Shown: positions 46,358 through 57,548, counted from the stretch's first letter. The stretch is 64,000 nucleotides of DNA from VRUE01 sp963816785 (GCA_963816785.1 CAWFLL010000002.1:124001-188000); one strand, 5' to 3'. A program made the numbers and translations. The notes: a model not told the origin generated them from the sequence alone.

Positions 46358-49300
46358 ATGCGGACGAGCTCAACGAAAGCGATGCGCCTCTGCCATCGCC
46401 GTCGCCTGCGCCGGGCTTGTCGCCCTCGTCCTCGCCGCATCGGCGGGCGCCCAGGTCGTCGACAGGTATGCCTACGCCGGCCCCTATCCGACCAAGTCGT
46501 TCGACGGCAGCGACGCTGTCGGCGCCGGCGCCGTTCGGGGAACCGAACAACATCGCCATCAACCAGGCCACGGGTGATGTCTACGTCGGCGGTAGCAGCG
46601 GCTACGTCTACCACCTCAATGCTCAGGGTGTATCGCAGCCGTTCAGCGCGGTCGCTCCAAGCACGGTTCTCAGCCAGCGCACATACGGGCTCGGGGCGTT
46701 GAAAGTCGACAACTCCGGAACCTCCACCCAGGGCCGGATCTACGCGAAGGAAGAGTATTCGGCACTTGCAGCGGCTACCTGCCCTCGGGGGCCTCGATCG
46801 GCGCTGGATTCCCAATCGAAAACCTCGGTGACGGGTGTGGTCTGGACATCGCACCGGACGGCGGGATCTGGGTCACGAACTACGGCGACGGGACCCATCG
46901 CTACAGCACCGCCGGAGTCTAACTCGAACGAAATGATCGCGTTCGGCGGGATGTGCGGATTCGCCATCGACTCCGACGAAAACTTCTACATCCCCGGCTA
47001 CGGTGGAGGGACGCATCCAGAAGTATCAGCCGCGCGGGCGCCGTTCTCGACGAACACTGGGGTGGAGAAGGGCAGGGCAGCGAAAACCTCGCGATCGACC
47101 GCACCACGCGACACCGTCTTCGCGGCACGCGGCAACAGCGTCAACGTCATCGACTCCGACGGCGACCTGATCGACACCTTCGGCTTCGCCGAAGGTGGCA
47201 AGTCGTATCCGGGACTCGGGCAACGCCGATGGCATCGCGGTCAACGAGACGACCCACGAGGTCTACGTCGGCAACGGGAGCACCGGCAAGGTCGACCGGT
47301 TCGTCCGGACCGGGCCGGTCACGATCCCCGAACGCCACGACCGAACCGGCCGACGGTCACCCCGACGACCGCGACGCTGAAGGCATCGGTCGATCCCGAT
47401 GCCGCGAACAGCGGCACCCCGATCACGAATTGCCAGTTCGAATGGGGCTCGACGACCGAATACGACCACGTCGTCGCGTGTGACCAGGCAACACCGATCG
47501 GCGCCCCGACCGAATGTGACGGCGACCATCACCGGACTCACTCCGGCCGCCACCTACCACTTCCGGATCACGGCGGCCAATGCCAACGAAGTCCAGGCAA
47601 GTGGAGCGGATCGGAGCTTCCAGCCCTCGGGCCCGCCGGTGATCAGCAACGATCGCGACCTCTGAAATCTTCTCGGACGGCGCTCGGATGAACGCCGACA
47701 TCGACGCCGCCGGCTCGAAAACCAGCTACCAGGTTCGAGTGGGGGTCCGCACCCTGCAGCTCCAATCCGTGCGCGAGCGTCACCACGCCGCCGAGGTTCG
47801 CTCAAAAACCCTGTCGGCGTCCAGGCGGTGACCTACGTGCTGACCGGCCTGACCCCGGGGTCGACCTACTACTGGCGTGTCGATCGCCGTCCAACAACAA
47901 CTCGACGGTTGAAGAGCGCCGACCAGAAATTCACCACCTTCCCGCTCGACCCGCCGACCGTCGACACGTGCGGGAACGCGCTGGTCAGGAAGCAGACCGG
48001 TGCCTCTCTGTTGCCCGACTGCCGCGCCTACGAGCTCGTCTCGGCCGCCGACACGGGCGGCTACGACGTCGAGTCGAACCTGGTGCCGGGCCAGCACTCC
48101 GCTCGCGGGCTATCCGGATGCGACCGACCCGGCGCGCGTTCTCTACACCGTCCACTTCGGAGCGATTCCCGGGGTCGGCGATCCGCCCAACTACGGCGAC
48201 GACCCCTATGTGGCGACCCGCGGCGATGAGCGGGTGGACGACCAAGTACGTCGGCGTCCCGGTCGCCGACGGCGCCGGACCCGACCGCCTTCGGCTCGCT
48301 CGCTGACCGGGGCCGACGCGAGCCTCGATGTGATGGCCTTCGGTGGGCCCGGTATTCTGCGATCCCTGCTTGGCGGACGGAACGAGCGGAATCCCGATCC
48401 GCCGCGCCAACGGCCAGCTCGAACAGGGGATGAAGGGGTCGATCGCGCGTCGCCGATCCGACGCCGGCAGGCGAGGTGCGAAAGCAGTTCTCGGCCGACG
48501 GCGAGCCATTTCGTCTTCGGCTCCGAGGACAAGTTCGAGCCGGCCGGCAACTCGGCGAGCGTTTCGATCTACGACCGAGACCTGGTCACGGACGCGCACC
48601 CAGGTCGTGTCGACGATGCCGAACGGGTCGACGATGACCGGCGAGGTCGCCGAGCTCGACATCTCCGACGATGGGAGCCGGATCCTGATCGGCAAATGGG
48701 TCGGGACCGACTCCGCCGGCAATGACCACTTCGACCTCTTCATGCACGTCGGCAACAACCCGAACTCGGTGGCGGTGGCCGACACCCCGAGCGGTGTCAT
48801 CTACAACGGGATGACCCGCGACGGGACGCAAGGTCTTCTTCACGACCGCGGATGCCCTCGCGACCGACGGCGACATCGAGCGCCGACCTCTTCCGCGCCG
48901 ACGTCGGTACCGCGAGCGCGACAATCACCCGCGTCTCGACCGGGTACCGGCGGCACCGGGACACCGACGCATGCACCCCGAGCGGAGAACTGGAACTCGC
49001 TCGACGGGGGAACCGACTGCGGGACGCTCGGCATCGCAGGCGGGGGAGGCGTCGCCGCCGACGACGGCACCGTCTACTTCCTCTCGCCGGAGCTGCTGGA
49101 CGGGCCGTCGAATGGGACCGCCGGAGCGCCCAACCTGTTCGTCGCCGCGCCCGGAGATTCGCCCACTCTTCGTGGCGACCCTCGCGGTCGACGACCCGGT
49201 TGTCGTTCACGCCGCCGCCGACGCCGCGACTGCGCAGCACCGAGGACTTCCAGGTGACCCCCAGCGGAGACTTCGCGGTCTTCGGCTCGCAGCGAGCCGG

Positions 49301-49937
49301 TCACCGGCTACCCGACGAACGGCCATCTCGCGGTGTACCGATACGACCGGAATCGGGTAAGCGGTCGACTGCGCCTCCTGCGCGCCGACCGGCGCTCGGT
49401 CCGAGAGCGATGCCGTCCTGCCGCATGGCGGCAGTGGCCTGACCGACGACGGTCGGGTCTTCTTCACCACCGCCGACCCCCTGAACCTGCGCGACCTCAA
49501 CGGCGGCAAGACCGACGTCTACGAGTGGAAGGGCAGCGGTCCCGAAACTCGTCTCGACCGGCACCAGCGAGTTCGACTCAGGACTTCTCTCCGCCAGCCG
49601 GGACGGCAAGGACGTCACCTTCTTCACCCACGACGTCCTCGTCGATCAGGACCACAACGGAAATCTGGTCAAGATCTACGACGCCCGCGAGGAAGGCGGC
49701 TTCTACGTCCAGCTGAAAGAACCGCCCTGCAGGGCCTCCGACGAGTGCCACGGGCCGGGGACCCAGGCTCCGCCGCCGCCGGACATCGGCACCTACCGCG
49801 GAGACGGTGGCCAGGCCGAAGCGCAGTCGCCGAAGAAGAAGCCCCGCTGCCGAGGCAAGAAGGTCAGGCGCCATGGGGTCTGCGTCAAGGACCGTAGGCA
49901 GAAGCGTCAGCCAGAGGAAGACACCGGCAATGGCTGA
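46358..49937 (+). CDS. Giant secreted beta-propeller surface protein A4 (many frameshifts)
   Basis: About 1,190 aa after correction. Signal peptide (ASAIAVACAGLVALVLAASA), NHL-like region (46480-47330: PNNIAINQATGDVYVGGSSG, GIAVNETTHEVYVGNGSTGK), two FN3-like domains (47340-47945), the signature CGNALVRKQTG with LPDCRAYELVSA (about 47970-48050), PD40-like propeller, CRASDECHGP (about 49730) and a basic tail with a Cys pair (CRGKKVRRHGVCVKDRRQKR). It aligns best with A2, including GGYDVESNLVPGQ, but lacks the nested NHL propeller of A2. More than a dozen indels are present. ATG 46358 follows the B3 stop by three bases; TGA 49935-49937 overlaps the B4 start. Confidence 0.7.
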
Positions 49938-52719
49938 GCGGAAGACGAGGAGAAACGAGAGATGGATGAACTCGACGCGCACGGTCCTGCTCGCGACCCT
50001 GGCCCTCCTCGTCGCCGTGCTCGGCGCGGCGCCGGCGCATGCCTCCGAGGACGATTCAGGCATTCGAAGTGGTCTCCACGGACTCGCGGGTCGGCATGCA
50101 TCCCGATTTCGAAACCAACGTCACCCTCCAGGACGCCGGGCCTCCCGGAGACGGCGAGGAACCTGATCGTCAACCTCCCGCAGGGCATGTTCGGCAATCC
50201 GAACGCGATCCCGAAATGCAGCTCCTCGGATTTCGCGCTCTCGCAGTGCCCGGCGGTCTCGCAGGCCGGTGTCATCAGCGTCCGCGGCAACTACGAAGGC
50301 AACCAGGACTACCTGCTGGGCACGGCGCCGGTCTACGTGCTCGAGTCCCGATCGGAAACCGAGACGACGCGCTTCGCCTTCATCGTCCCGACCCTGAACA
50401 TCCCGATCAGCATCCCGATCTCGCTGCGCACCGCGTCGGACTACGGCCTGCGCATGACGGTCTCCGAAATCACCCAGCAGATCCCCGTCGCCGGCTTCAT
50501 CCTGAAGCTCTGGGGCTACCCGGCGAAATCGGAACACGACGAAGAACGGTTCGCGATCGGGGAACCGGGCGAACCCGGCAAACTGCCCCGAGTCGTTCGA
50601 CGCGACCTGCACCGGCCCGCACCCGGCGCCGATCCCGATCCTGCCGCTGACGAGCAATCCCGTCGGTCTGCACCGGCAGCCCGCTCAAGGTGACCCTCGA
50701 CGTCCAGACCTACCAGGACCCGAACAACCTGTCGCACGCCGAGGCCGACATATCCGGCGACGACCGAACTGCGAACAGCAGACCTTCAGGCCGGTCCTCA
50801 ACGTCGACATCACCAACCACAGCGCCGACTCCCCGGCGGGCCTCGAGCTCCAGCTGAAAGCACCGCAGTTCGAGGGCTTCGCCGCCTCGCCCTCGCAGAT
50901 CCGCTCCGCGACGCTGTTCCTCCCGGAAGGCCTGACGATCAATCCCGACGCCGCCGACGGGCAGAGCGCCTGCACCGACGCCGAGGCCAACTTCGACTCC
51001 GAGGGCCCGGCCGAATGCCCGGACAACTCGAAGATCGGCAACGTTCGACATCGAGCTCGCCGGCCCTCGACGGGCCGCTCGACCGGCTCGCTCTACTTCG
51101 GCGAACCGAAGCCCGGCGACCAGTACCGCGTCTTCATGATCGCCTCCGGCTTCGGCATCAACGCCAAGCTCGTCGGCCTCGGTCCACCCCGACCCGCAGA
51201 CCGGGCCGGCTGACGATGTACTTCGACGACCTGCCCCAGGTCCCGTTCGACGAGTTCAACCTCCACCTCTTCGCCTCGGACCGGGCCTGATGGCGACGCC
51301 CGACGCAGCTGCGGCGTCTACCGGGCCGACTCGGTCTTCATCCCCTGGAACGACAAGCTCGCCGACGCAGCACTCGGAACCGTTCTTCAGCCTCGACTCA
51401 GGCCCGAACGGCAGCTCCTGCCCGGGCATGGTGCGGCCGTTCGAGCCGCGGCTCGTGGCCGGAACGTCGAACCCGGTCGCCGGCGACCTTCTCGAACTTC
51501 ACCCTGAAGCTCGACCGCGACGACGGCGACCAGTTCCTCGGCGACCTCAACTTCAAGATGCCGCCCGGCCTCACCGGGTACCTGCGCGGCATCAGCTACT
51601 GCCCGGAGGCGGCGATCGCCGCGGCCGCCGAGCAGCCTCGGGCGTCAGCCGAGCAGGCGAGCCCGAGCTGCCCGGCCAGCTCGAGCAGATCGGGACCACG
51701 CAACGTCGCCGCCGGGCCCGGGCGGCCACCCCTTCCACGCGGTCGGGAAGATGTACCTCGCCGGGCCCGTTCAAGGGGGCGCCGCTCAGCCTCGTCGCGA
51801 TCACGCCGGCGCTGGCCGGCCCCTACGACTACGGGACCGTCGTCGTCCGGGTCGCGCTCCACGTCGACCCGCCGACCGCCCAGGTGACCGCGGTCTCGGA
51901 CACGGTCCCGTCGATCATCGGCGGCGTCCCGATCCGGATGCGCTCGATCCAGGTCAACATCGACAAGCCCAACTTCACGATCAACCCGACCAACTGCGCC
52001 CCGTTCTCGGTCGACTCCCAGGGGATCGGCGATCAGGGCACGGTCACCGACTTCTCCTCCTACTTCCACGCCGTCAACTGCTGCACGCCTCGGCTTCAAG
52101 CCGAGGATGACCATCCGCCAGCTCGGCGGCAGCAAGGACACGAAGCGCAGCCACGAACCCGCAGACTGCAGTTCGACCTCTACGACCCGGTCCGGGCGAC
52201 GCCAACATCAAGTCGCTCTCGGTGACCCTGCCGAACGCGTTCGCAGATCGACCAGCGCCATCTCGGCAACATCTGCTCCGAGCTCCGAGCTGAGTCGCGA
52301 ACACTGCGCCGGCCGCCAGCCGATCGGGACGGCGATCGACGACGACGCCGCTGCTCGACCAGCCGCTTCAGCGGCCCCGCCTACGCCGTCTCCGGCTCCG
52401 GCAAACTGCCGCATCTCGCCTTCATCCTCGACGGCCAGGTCGACGGTGCATGCCGCAGGCCGAATCCGTCATCGGTCAGGAACGGCCACCTGAAGACCGA
52501 TCGTCCCGGTCGTTCCCGACGCCCCGATCGGCCACTTCCGCCTCGACCTCTTCGGCGGCAAGACACGGCTACCTGGTCAACACCCGGGACCTCTGCGCCG
52601 CGCCGGCGACGATCGACGTCGACTACATCGCCCAGAACGGCAAGACCCTCTCGCAGACGGTCAAGGCCAAGACCGCCTGCGGCAAGGCCAAGACGCAGCG
52701 CAAGCGCCACCGGCGCTGA
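49930..52719 (+). CDS. Secreted AGGHPD-type surface protein B4 (many frameshifts)
   Basis: About 920 aa after correction, most similar to B2. Signal peptide (TVLLATLALLVAVLGAAPAH), TIQAFEVVSTDSRVGMHPDF, then LPQGMFGNPNAIPKCSSSDF, LPEGLTINPDAADGQSACTD, MPPGLTGYLRGISYCPEAAI and LPNAFADRSTSAISATSAPS-type sequence corresponding to QIDQRHLGNIC in B2. The C-terminus reads YLVNTRDLC and ends in KRHRR. ATG 49930 overlaps the A4 stop (ATGGCTGA), the same junction as A3-B3. Around fifteen single-base shifts are present. Unlike other B proteins its opening is VGMHPD rather than AGGHPD. Last gene of cluster 2; a strong hairpin follows 38 bases after the stop. Confidence 0.7.
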
Positions 52720-52756
52720 GCGTCCGTCGGCCTGTGGTACGCTGACGTTCACAAAG

Positions 52757-52784
52757 CGAAGCCGGGCCGGGGGGCCCGGCTTCG
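52757..52784 (+). terminator. Strong hairpin terminator after surface cluster 2
   Basis: A perfect 12-bp stem, CGAAGCCGGGCC with GGCCCGGCTTCG, closed by a GGGG loop. It lies 38 bases after the B4 stop and 111 bases before the MMPL start. No T-run follows, as is usual in GC-rich actinobacteria. Confidence 0.8.
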
Positions 52785-52894
52785 GCGCCACAGGCCTCAG
52801 AATAGACGGGGATATGCAGCCGGAACGAACTTCGGTTTCGCGTGCAGCCACCGGCTGCCCCCTTCCCGCAGGCCGTAGCCCGGGGTCTCGCTAG

Positions 52895-55800
52895 GTGAGG
52901 ATCCGGCCGGCCGTCGCGGCCCTGATCGCCGTGCTCCTCGGCTGCGCCGTGCTCGGCGTGGTCGGGCTCGACGTCGAGGACAAACTCGACCCGCTCTCGC
53001 TGACGATCTCCGGCACCGGGTCGGCGCAAGGGGCGAAGACCTGCTCGAGGAGCACTTCGGCGACTCGACGCCAGTTCGCGGTCCTGCTCACCGGCCCGCC
53101 GGCGGAGATCGAACGGCAGGGGCCCGCCGCTGGTGCGGGCGCTGCGCCACAGCCCCGGGGCCACGGTGATCTCGCCCTGGGACCGCGGCACGGTCGCCGC
53201 GCTGCGGCCCGGGCCCGCGCAAGGCGCTGATCATCGTCGACTACCACCGTCCCGCTCGCGACGGCGATGCGGGACACGGTCCCCGAACTCGAACGAGATC
53301 CTCGACGAGAACGTCCACCCGCCGCTGCGGGCGACCCAGTCCGGCTTCGCGACCGGTCTCCCGCGCCCTGCAGGAGGAGACGGTCAACGCCACCGAGCGC
53401 GCCGAGCTGCTCGCCGTGCCGCTGCTCCTGATCGTCCTCCTGCTCGTCTTCCGCTCGGTGGTCGCCGCCGCGATCCCGCTCGCCTTCGGCGCCCTCACCG
53501 TCTTCGCCGGCCGCGGGGTCCTCGTCCTGCTCAGCTCGGTGATGACGATCGACGCGATCTCGCTCGTCGTCTGCACGATGATGGGGCTGGCGCTCGGGGT
53601 CGACTACTCGCTGCTGATCGTCTCCCGCTTCCGCGAGGAGCTCGACGAGGGCCGCGACCCGCACGAGGCGGCGATGCGCAGCCGCGCGACCGCCGGCCGG
53701 ACGACCGTCTTCGCCGGCGCCACCCTGCTCGCGGCGCTGGCCCTCTCCGCCTTCGTCCAGCCCGGCTCGCTGCTGCTCTCGCTCGCCACCACGGTCGGGG
53801 TCGCGACCGTCCTCAGCGTCGTCGTCGCGGTCGCGGCCCTGCCCGGGCTGCTGGCCCTGCTCGGCGACCGCGTCAACGCCGGCGCGATCGGCGGCTCCCG
53901 CGGCTCGCCACTCCCGGGTCGCGGCGATGGCGGCCGGAGCGCTCCGCCGCCCCGGCCTCGCCGCGGTGCTGATCGCGGTCCCGCTGCTGCTGCTCGCCGC
54001 CCCGGCGCTCGCCCTCACCACCGCCGCGCCCGGAATCGACGAGCTGCCGAGCTCGAACCAGGCGCGCCAGAACGCGGAAACGATCGACGCGCGCCGTCGG
54101 GCCCGGCTGGGAAGCGCCGTTCGTCCTCGCTCGCCGCCGCGCCGGAAGGCCCGATCACGACCCCCGAGCGGCTCGCCCTGCTCAGCCGCTGGCAGCGCCG
54201 GATCGCCGCCCAGCCCGGGATCCGGGCGGTGATCGGCCCGGCCTCGGTCGCCGCAGGGCACCAAGCCGCTGCGCGAGCTGGGGGAGACCTTCACCAGCGA
54301 CGGGCCCGGACGGGCACCGGCGACCTCGCCCGCCTCGGGCCCGGGCCTGCGCCGCGCGGCGCGACGCCGTCTCCGAGCTGCGCGGCGGCCTCGCCAAGGG
54401 CGCCGCGGGCAGCGCCCTGCTCGACGCATCGGCGCCGAACGCGCGAGCCAGGGGGCCGGCCTGCTCGCCGGCGGCCTCGAACGGGCCGCGGCCGGGCGGC
54501 GAGCAGGCGAGCGGCGCGATCGCGCGGCTCGGCGAAGGCTCGAAGAAGCTCGCCGACGGCGCAGCGCAAGACCGCGGTCGGCAGCCTCACCCTCGCAGCT
54601 CGGCCTGCGCACGCTGCAGCCGAAGCTCCAGGACAACGCCCTGCACCGCTCCCGCGACCTGGCGACCCAGCTCGCCGAAGCCGCGCGCGAGGACCCCTCG
54701 CTCCTGCCGCAGGCGCGGCGCTCGCGGACCCTGGCCCGGGTGATCGCCTCCGCCCGCGACGAAGTCAAGCGCCTGCGCGGGATCGCCGACCGGGTCAACG
54801 GCGGCCTCAACCGCCTCGTCGAAGGCGGGGCGCGGCTCGAAGAGGGCGTCGGACGGCTCGAGGGCGCCTCCGAAGGGCCTGACCGGCGGCCTCGTCCCGC
54901 CTCGGCTCGGGCGCCGAGCGGCTCGCCGACGGCCTGACCGCGCTGCAGGGCGGCGCCGGCGCGCTGCAGGAGGGCCTGGCCGAAGGCTTCCAGCGCTCGC
55001 GCCCGCTCGAAGTCGGGCTGCGCCGCTCCGGCATCCGCGTCTCGGCGATCGCCAACCCGCTCGCGCGAGGGCGTCGCGTCGCCTCCACCGCAGCTCGCCC
55101 GGGCCTCTTCGACTCCGGCTACTTCGTCCTCTCGGCGCTCGAAGGCGCCTCGCCGCGGCGCCAGGAGCTCGCCGGCGAGGCGGTCAGCGTCAACGGCGGC
55201 GGCCAGGCGGCGCGGATGCTGGTCATCTCCGACTACGGGCTCAACACCGACGAGTCGCGCGCAGGTCGGCGACCGGCTCGAGCGACGACGCCGAGCGGAT
55301 CGGCCGCGAGGGGGGCCTGCAGACCGGGCTGACCGGCGGCGCCGCGGTCATCAACGACTACGGCGAGGTGACCAGGGCGCGGATCCCGCTGGTCGTCGGC
55401 GCCGTCGTCATCGCCTGCTTCCTGATGCTGCTGCTGATCCTGCGCGCGCCGCTGCTGGCGGCGATCGCCGTCGTCCTCAACCTCGGCTCGGTCGCCGCCG
55501 CGATCGGGGTGATGGCGCTGGTCTGCAGGATCCCCGAGGGCTATCCGCTCGGCGGCCACCCCTACGTCGACACGGTCGGCGCGGCGGCGATCTTCGGCGT
55601 CACCTTCGGCCTCTCGATCGACTACGCGGTCTTCCTCCTCGCCCGGATGCGGGAGAGCTACGCGCGCGACGGCGACAACCGCGCCGCGATCGAATACGGC
55701 CTCGAGAAGACCGCCGTCGGTGATCACCGGCGCGGCGGCGATCATGGCCGCGGTCTTCATCTCCTTCGCGGCGGCGCCGGTCGCGACCGTCAGCCAGATG

Positions 55801-55959
55801 GGCGTCGGCCTGACCGTCGCGATCCTGCTCGACGCGACCGTGGTGCGGATCGTCCTGCTGCCGGCGCTGATGCTGCTGTTCGGCGATCGGGTCTGGCACA
55901 CACCCCCCTGGCTCGCCCGGCTCCTGCCCCGTCAAAGCCGCACCCAGAGCGCAATCTGA
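52895..55959 (+). CDS. MMPL/RND-family transporter (frameshifted)
   Basis: About 1,020 aa. An N-terminal membrane helix (AALIAVLLGCAVLGVVGLDV) and extracytoplasmic domain lead to the first MMPL membrane block (LLIVLLLVFRSVVAAAIPLA, GLALGVDYSLLIVSRFREEL, TTVFAGATLLAALALSAF). After a second large loop rich in Ala, Arg and Glu (about 54050-55350) the second block follows (FLMLLLILRAPLLAAIAVVL, FGLSIDYAVFLLARMRESY, IMAAVFISFAAAPVAT). Paired GxDYSLLIV/SIDYAVFLL signatures are typical of MmpL exporters, which move lipids, glycolipids or drugs by proton motive force. Start GTG 52895. About fifteen indels, mostly in the loops. It follows cluster 2 but is separated from it by a strong hairpin. Substrate unknown. 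Confidence 0.8.
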
Positions 55960-56051
55960 GGACAGTCACGTACCGCCAAAAGCCGAACGACGCGGTACAG
56001 TTCAACGGACGTCCAGCCAGACGTCAACAGGGAATTTGTAGAGGGGAACAG

Positions 56052-56593
56052 ATGGGTCGAGTTGGAGGGCGTGCCGTGTTGGCCGTTTTCGCGGTAGCGC
56101 TTACAGCGGGTGTGATCGGCAATTCAGCCTACGCCGAAGAATCGACCGACCAATGCCGCGACGCTGCCGCGGAAGGGCCGACGCGGACCGAATACGTCTC
56201 GGAACTGGAGACGATCTGCAAACCGGGGGCGAAGGAAACGCAGACGGCGATGGATGGCGTCCGCGACGACGTCCAGCGATCCGGACCGGATTCCGATCGC
56301 GGCGAGCAAATTCGACAAGGCGGCATCGATCTTCGGCGGGACGATCAACCAGATCACCGCCGTCCCGCGGCCGCTCGCCGACACCGACCGGCTGAAGAAA
56401 TGGTTCGGCTACCTGAACCGCCAGGAGCAGTACCTGAAGGAAATCGCCGACGGAGCTCAGGGTCGGCCACACGATCAAGGCCCAGCGGCTGACGGCGCGC
56501 TTCATCCATCACGGCAACCTCGCCAACAACGTCACCCTCGCCTTCGGCTTCAACTACTGCAGCTTCAAGTTCTCGAGGTTCGGGTTGAGATGA
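56052..56593 (+). CDS. Small secreted helical protein (frameshifted)
   Basis: About 180 aa. Signal peptide (GRAVLAVFAVALTAGVIGNS, ending AYAEE), then YVSELETICKPGAKETQTAM, DGVRDDVQ, IPIAASKFDKAASIFGGTIN, LKKWFGYLNRQEQYLKEIAD and FIHHGNLANNVTLAFGFNYC ending CSFKFSRF. Two or three Cys and a mainly helical pattern; the arrangement recurs in secreted proteins of Solirubrobacterales, without known function. ATG 56052 has GAGGGGA upstream. The stop TGA overlaps the next ATG (ATGA), so it is translated together with the following secreted protein. Shifts lie near 56275 and 56460. Confidence 0.65.
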
Positions 56594-57465
56594 AGCGGCG
56601 AAGGCCTCGGCTTGCCGTGGCCCTCGTCGCCCTCGCCGGCGCTGGCCCTTCTCGCGGTGCCCGGCCGGCGCCGAGCGGACGCAGAGCGGCAACCTGATCG
56701 TCTCCCTCGACGGTGGGATCAGCCCCCGCAAGCTCCCCCGCCACGAACGCGGCGCCGGTCTCGGTCCACCTCGCGGGCGGGATCCACACCTCCGACGACT
56801 CGCCGCTCCCACGCGTCGACCGGCTCAAGCTGGAACTCGCCTGGAGGGGGCTGCTCTTCACGCCGCGGCCTGCCGGTCTGCCCGCAGGTGCGGCTGCGCG
56901 GCATCGACAGCCGCCAGGCGATCGCGTCCTGCGGCGGCGCGCTGGTCGGGCGCGGCCAGCTCTACGCCAAGATCTTCGTCCCGAACCAGGCGCCGTTCGG
57001 GATCCGGGCCAACCTGCTCGCCTTCAACGGCCAGACCAAGGTCGGGACGGCCGGCGGTCCTGGTCCACGCCTACACGACCGATCCCCCCGTCTCGTTCGT
57101 CATCCCGTTCGCCGTCCATCGCCAGAAGGGCGCGTTCCGGACGGTCCTGGTCACGACGCTGAAGACGGTCGGTCGGGACCTGGCCGCACGTCTCCAACTT
57201 CCGGATCGAGGTCGCCCGCGACTTCATCTACCACGGCAAACGCCACAGCTATCTCAGCGCCTCCTGCCCGGTGCCGCCGAAATTCACCGCCGGCTTCCTC
57301 TCCTTCGCCCGCGCCACCTACACCTTCGCCGGGGGCGAAGAGCTGGCGATCGAATCGGTGCGCAGCTGCCGCGCGCGAGGCGAGCAGGCCGGTACGTCAA
57401 AGGCTCAAAGGCGGCGGGTCGGCAAGGCCCGGCTCTCCGAAGGCGCCTTTCCGCATCGGATAGCG
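56590..57465 (+). CDS. Secreted protein of the SGGxxP/ALPRxE family, copy 3 (frameshifted)
   Basis: About 260 aa. After a signal region it reads SGNLIVSLDGGISPRKLPRH, APVSVHLAGGIHTSDDSPLP, LKLELAWRGLLF, GLPVCPQVRLRGIDSRQAIA, SCGGALVGRGQLYAKIFVPN, NLLAFNGQTKV, SFVIPFAVHRQKGAFRTVLV, SASCPVPPKFTAGFLSFARA and SVRSCRAR. It is closer to copy 1 (22170) than to copy 2 (32118). The exact end is unclear: copy 1 stops right after SCRVR, whereas here an open frame continues past 57385, so an indel probably hides the stop. Its ATG lies in the stop of the preceding gene. It is followed by the GGTACGTCA box and the shared promoter, as is copy 1. Confidence 0.65.
57391..57406 (+). promoter_or_regulatory. Upstream box GGTACGTCAAAGGCTC
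   Basis: Third copy of the box found at 23044 and 36242, here 129 bases before the -35 box of a shared promoter and at the end of a secreted protein gene, the same context as at 23044. Confidence 0.4.
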
Positions 57466-57519
57466 GATTTCCCGCACCAGAGCCGCGAAAATGGGCGAAA
57501 AGCACTTGTCCGGTCCTTC

Positions 57520-57548
57520 TTGACTATAAGGTCCGTTTGTGTTCTTAT
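57520..57548 (+). promoter_or_regulatory. Shared promoter element, copy 6 (HTH-less TetR)
   Basis: TTGACT at 57520-57525, a 17-base spacer with GGTCCG, and TGTTCTTAT ending at 57548. The downstream leader contains AAGGCGGGAG near 57567, a motif also seen in the leaders of both surface clusters. Confidence 0.7.
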
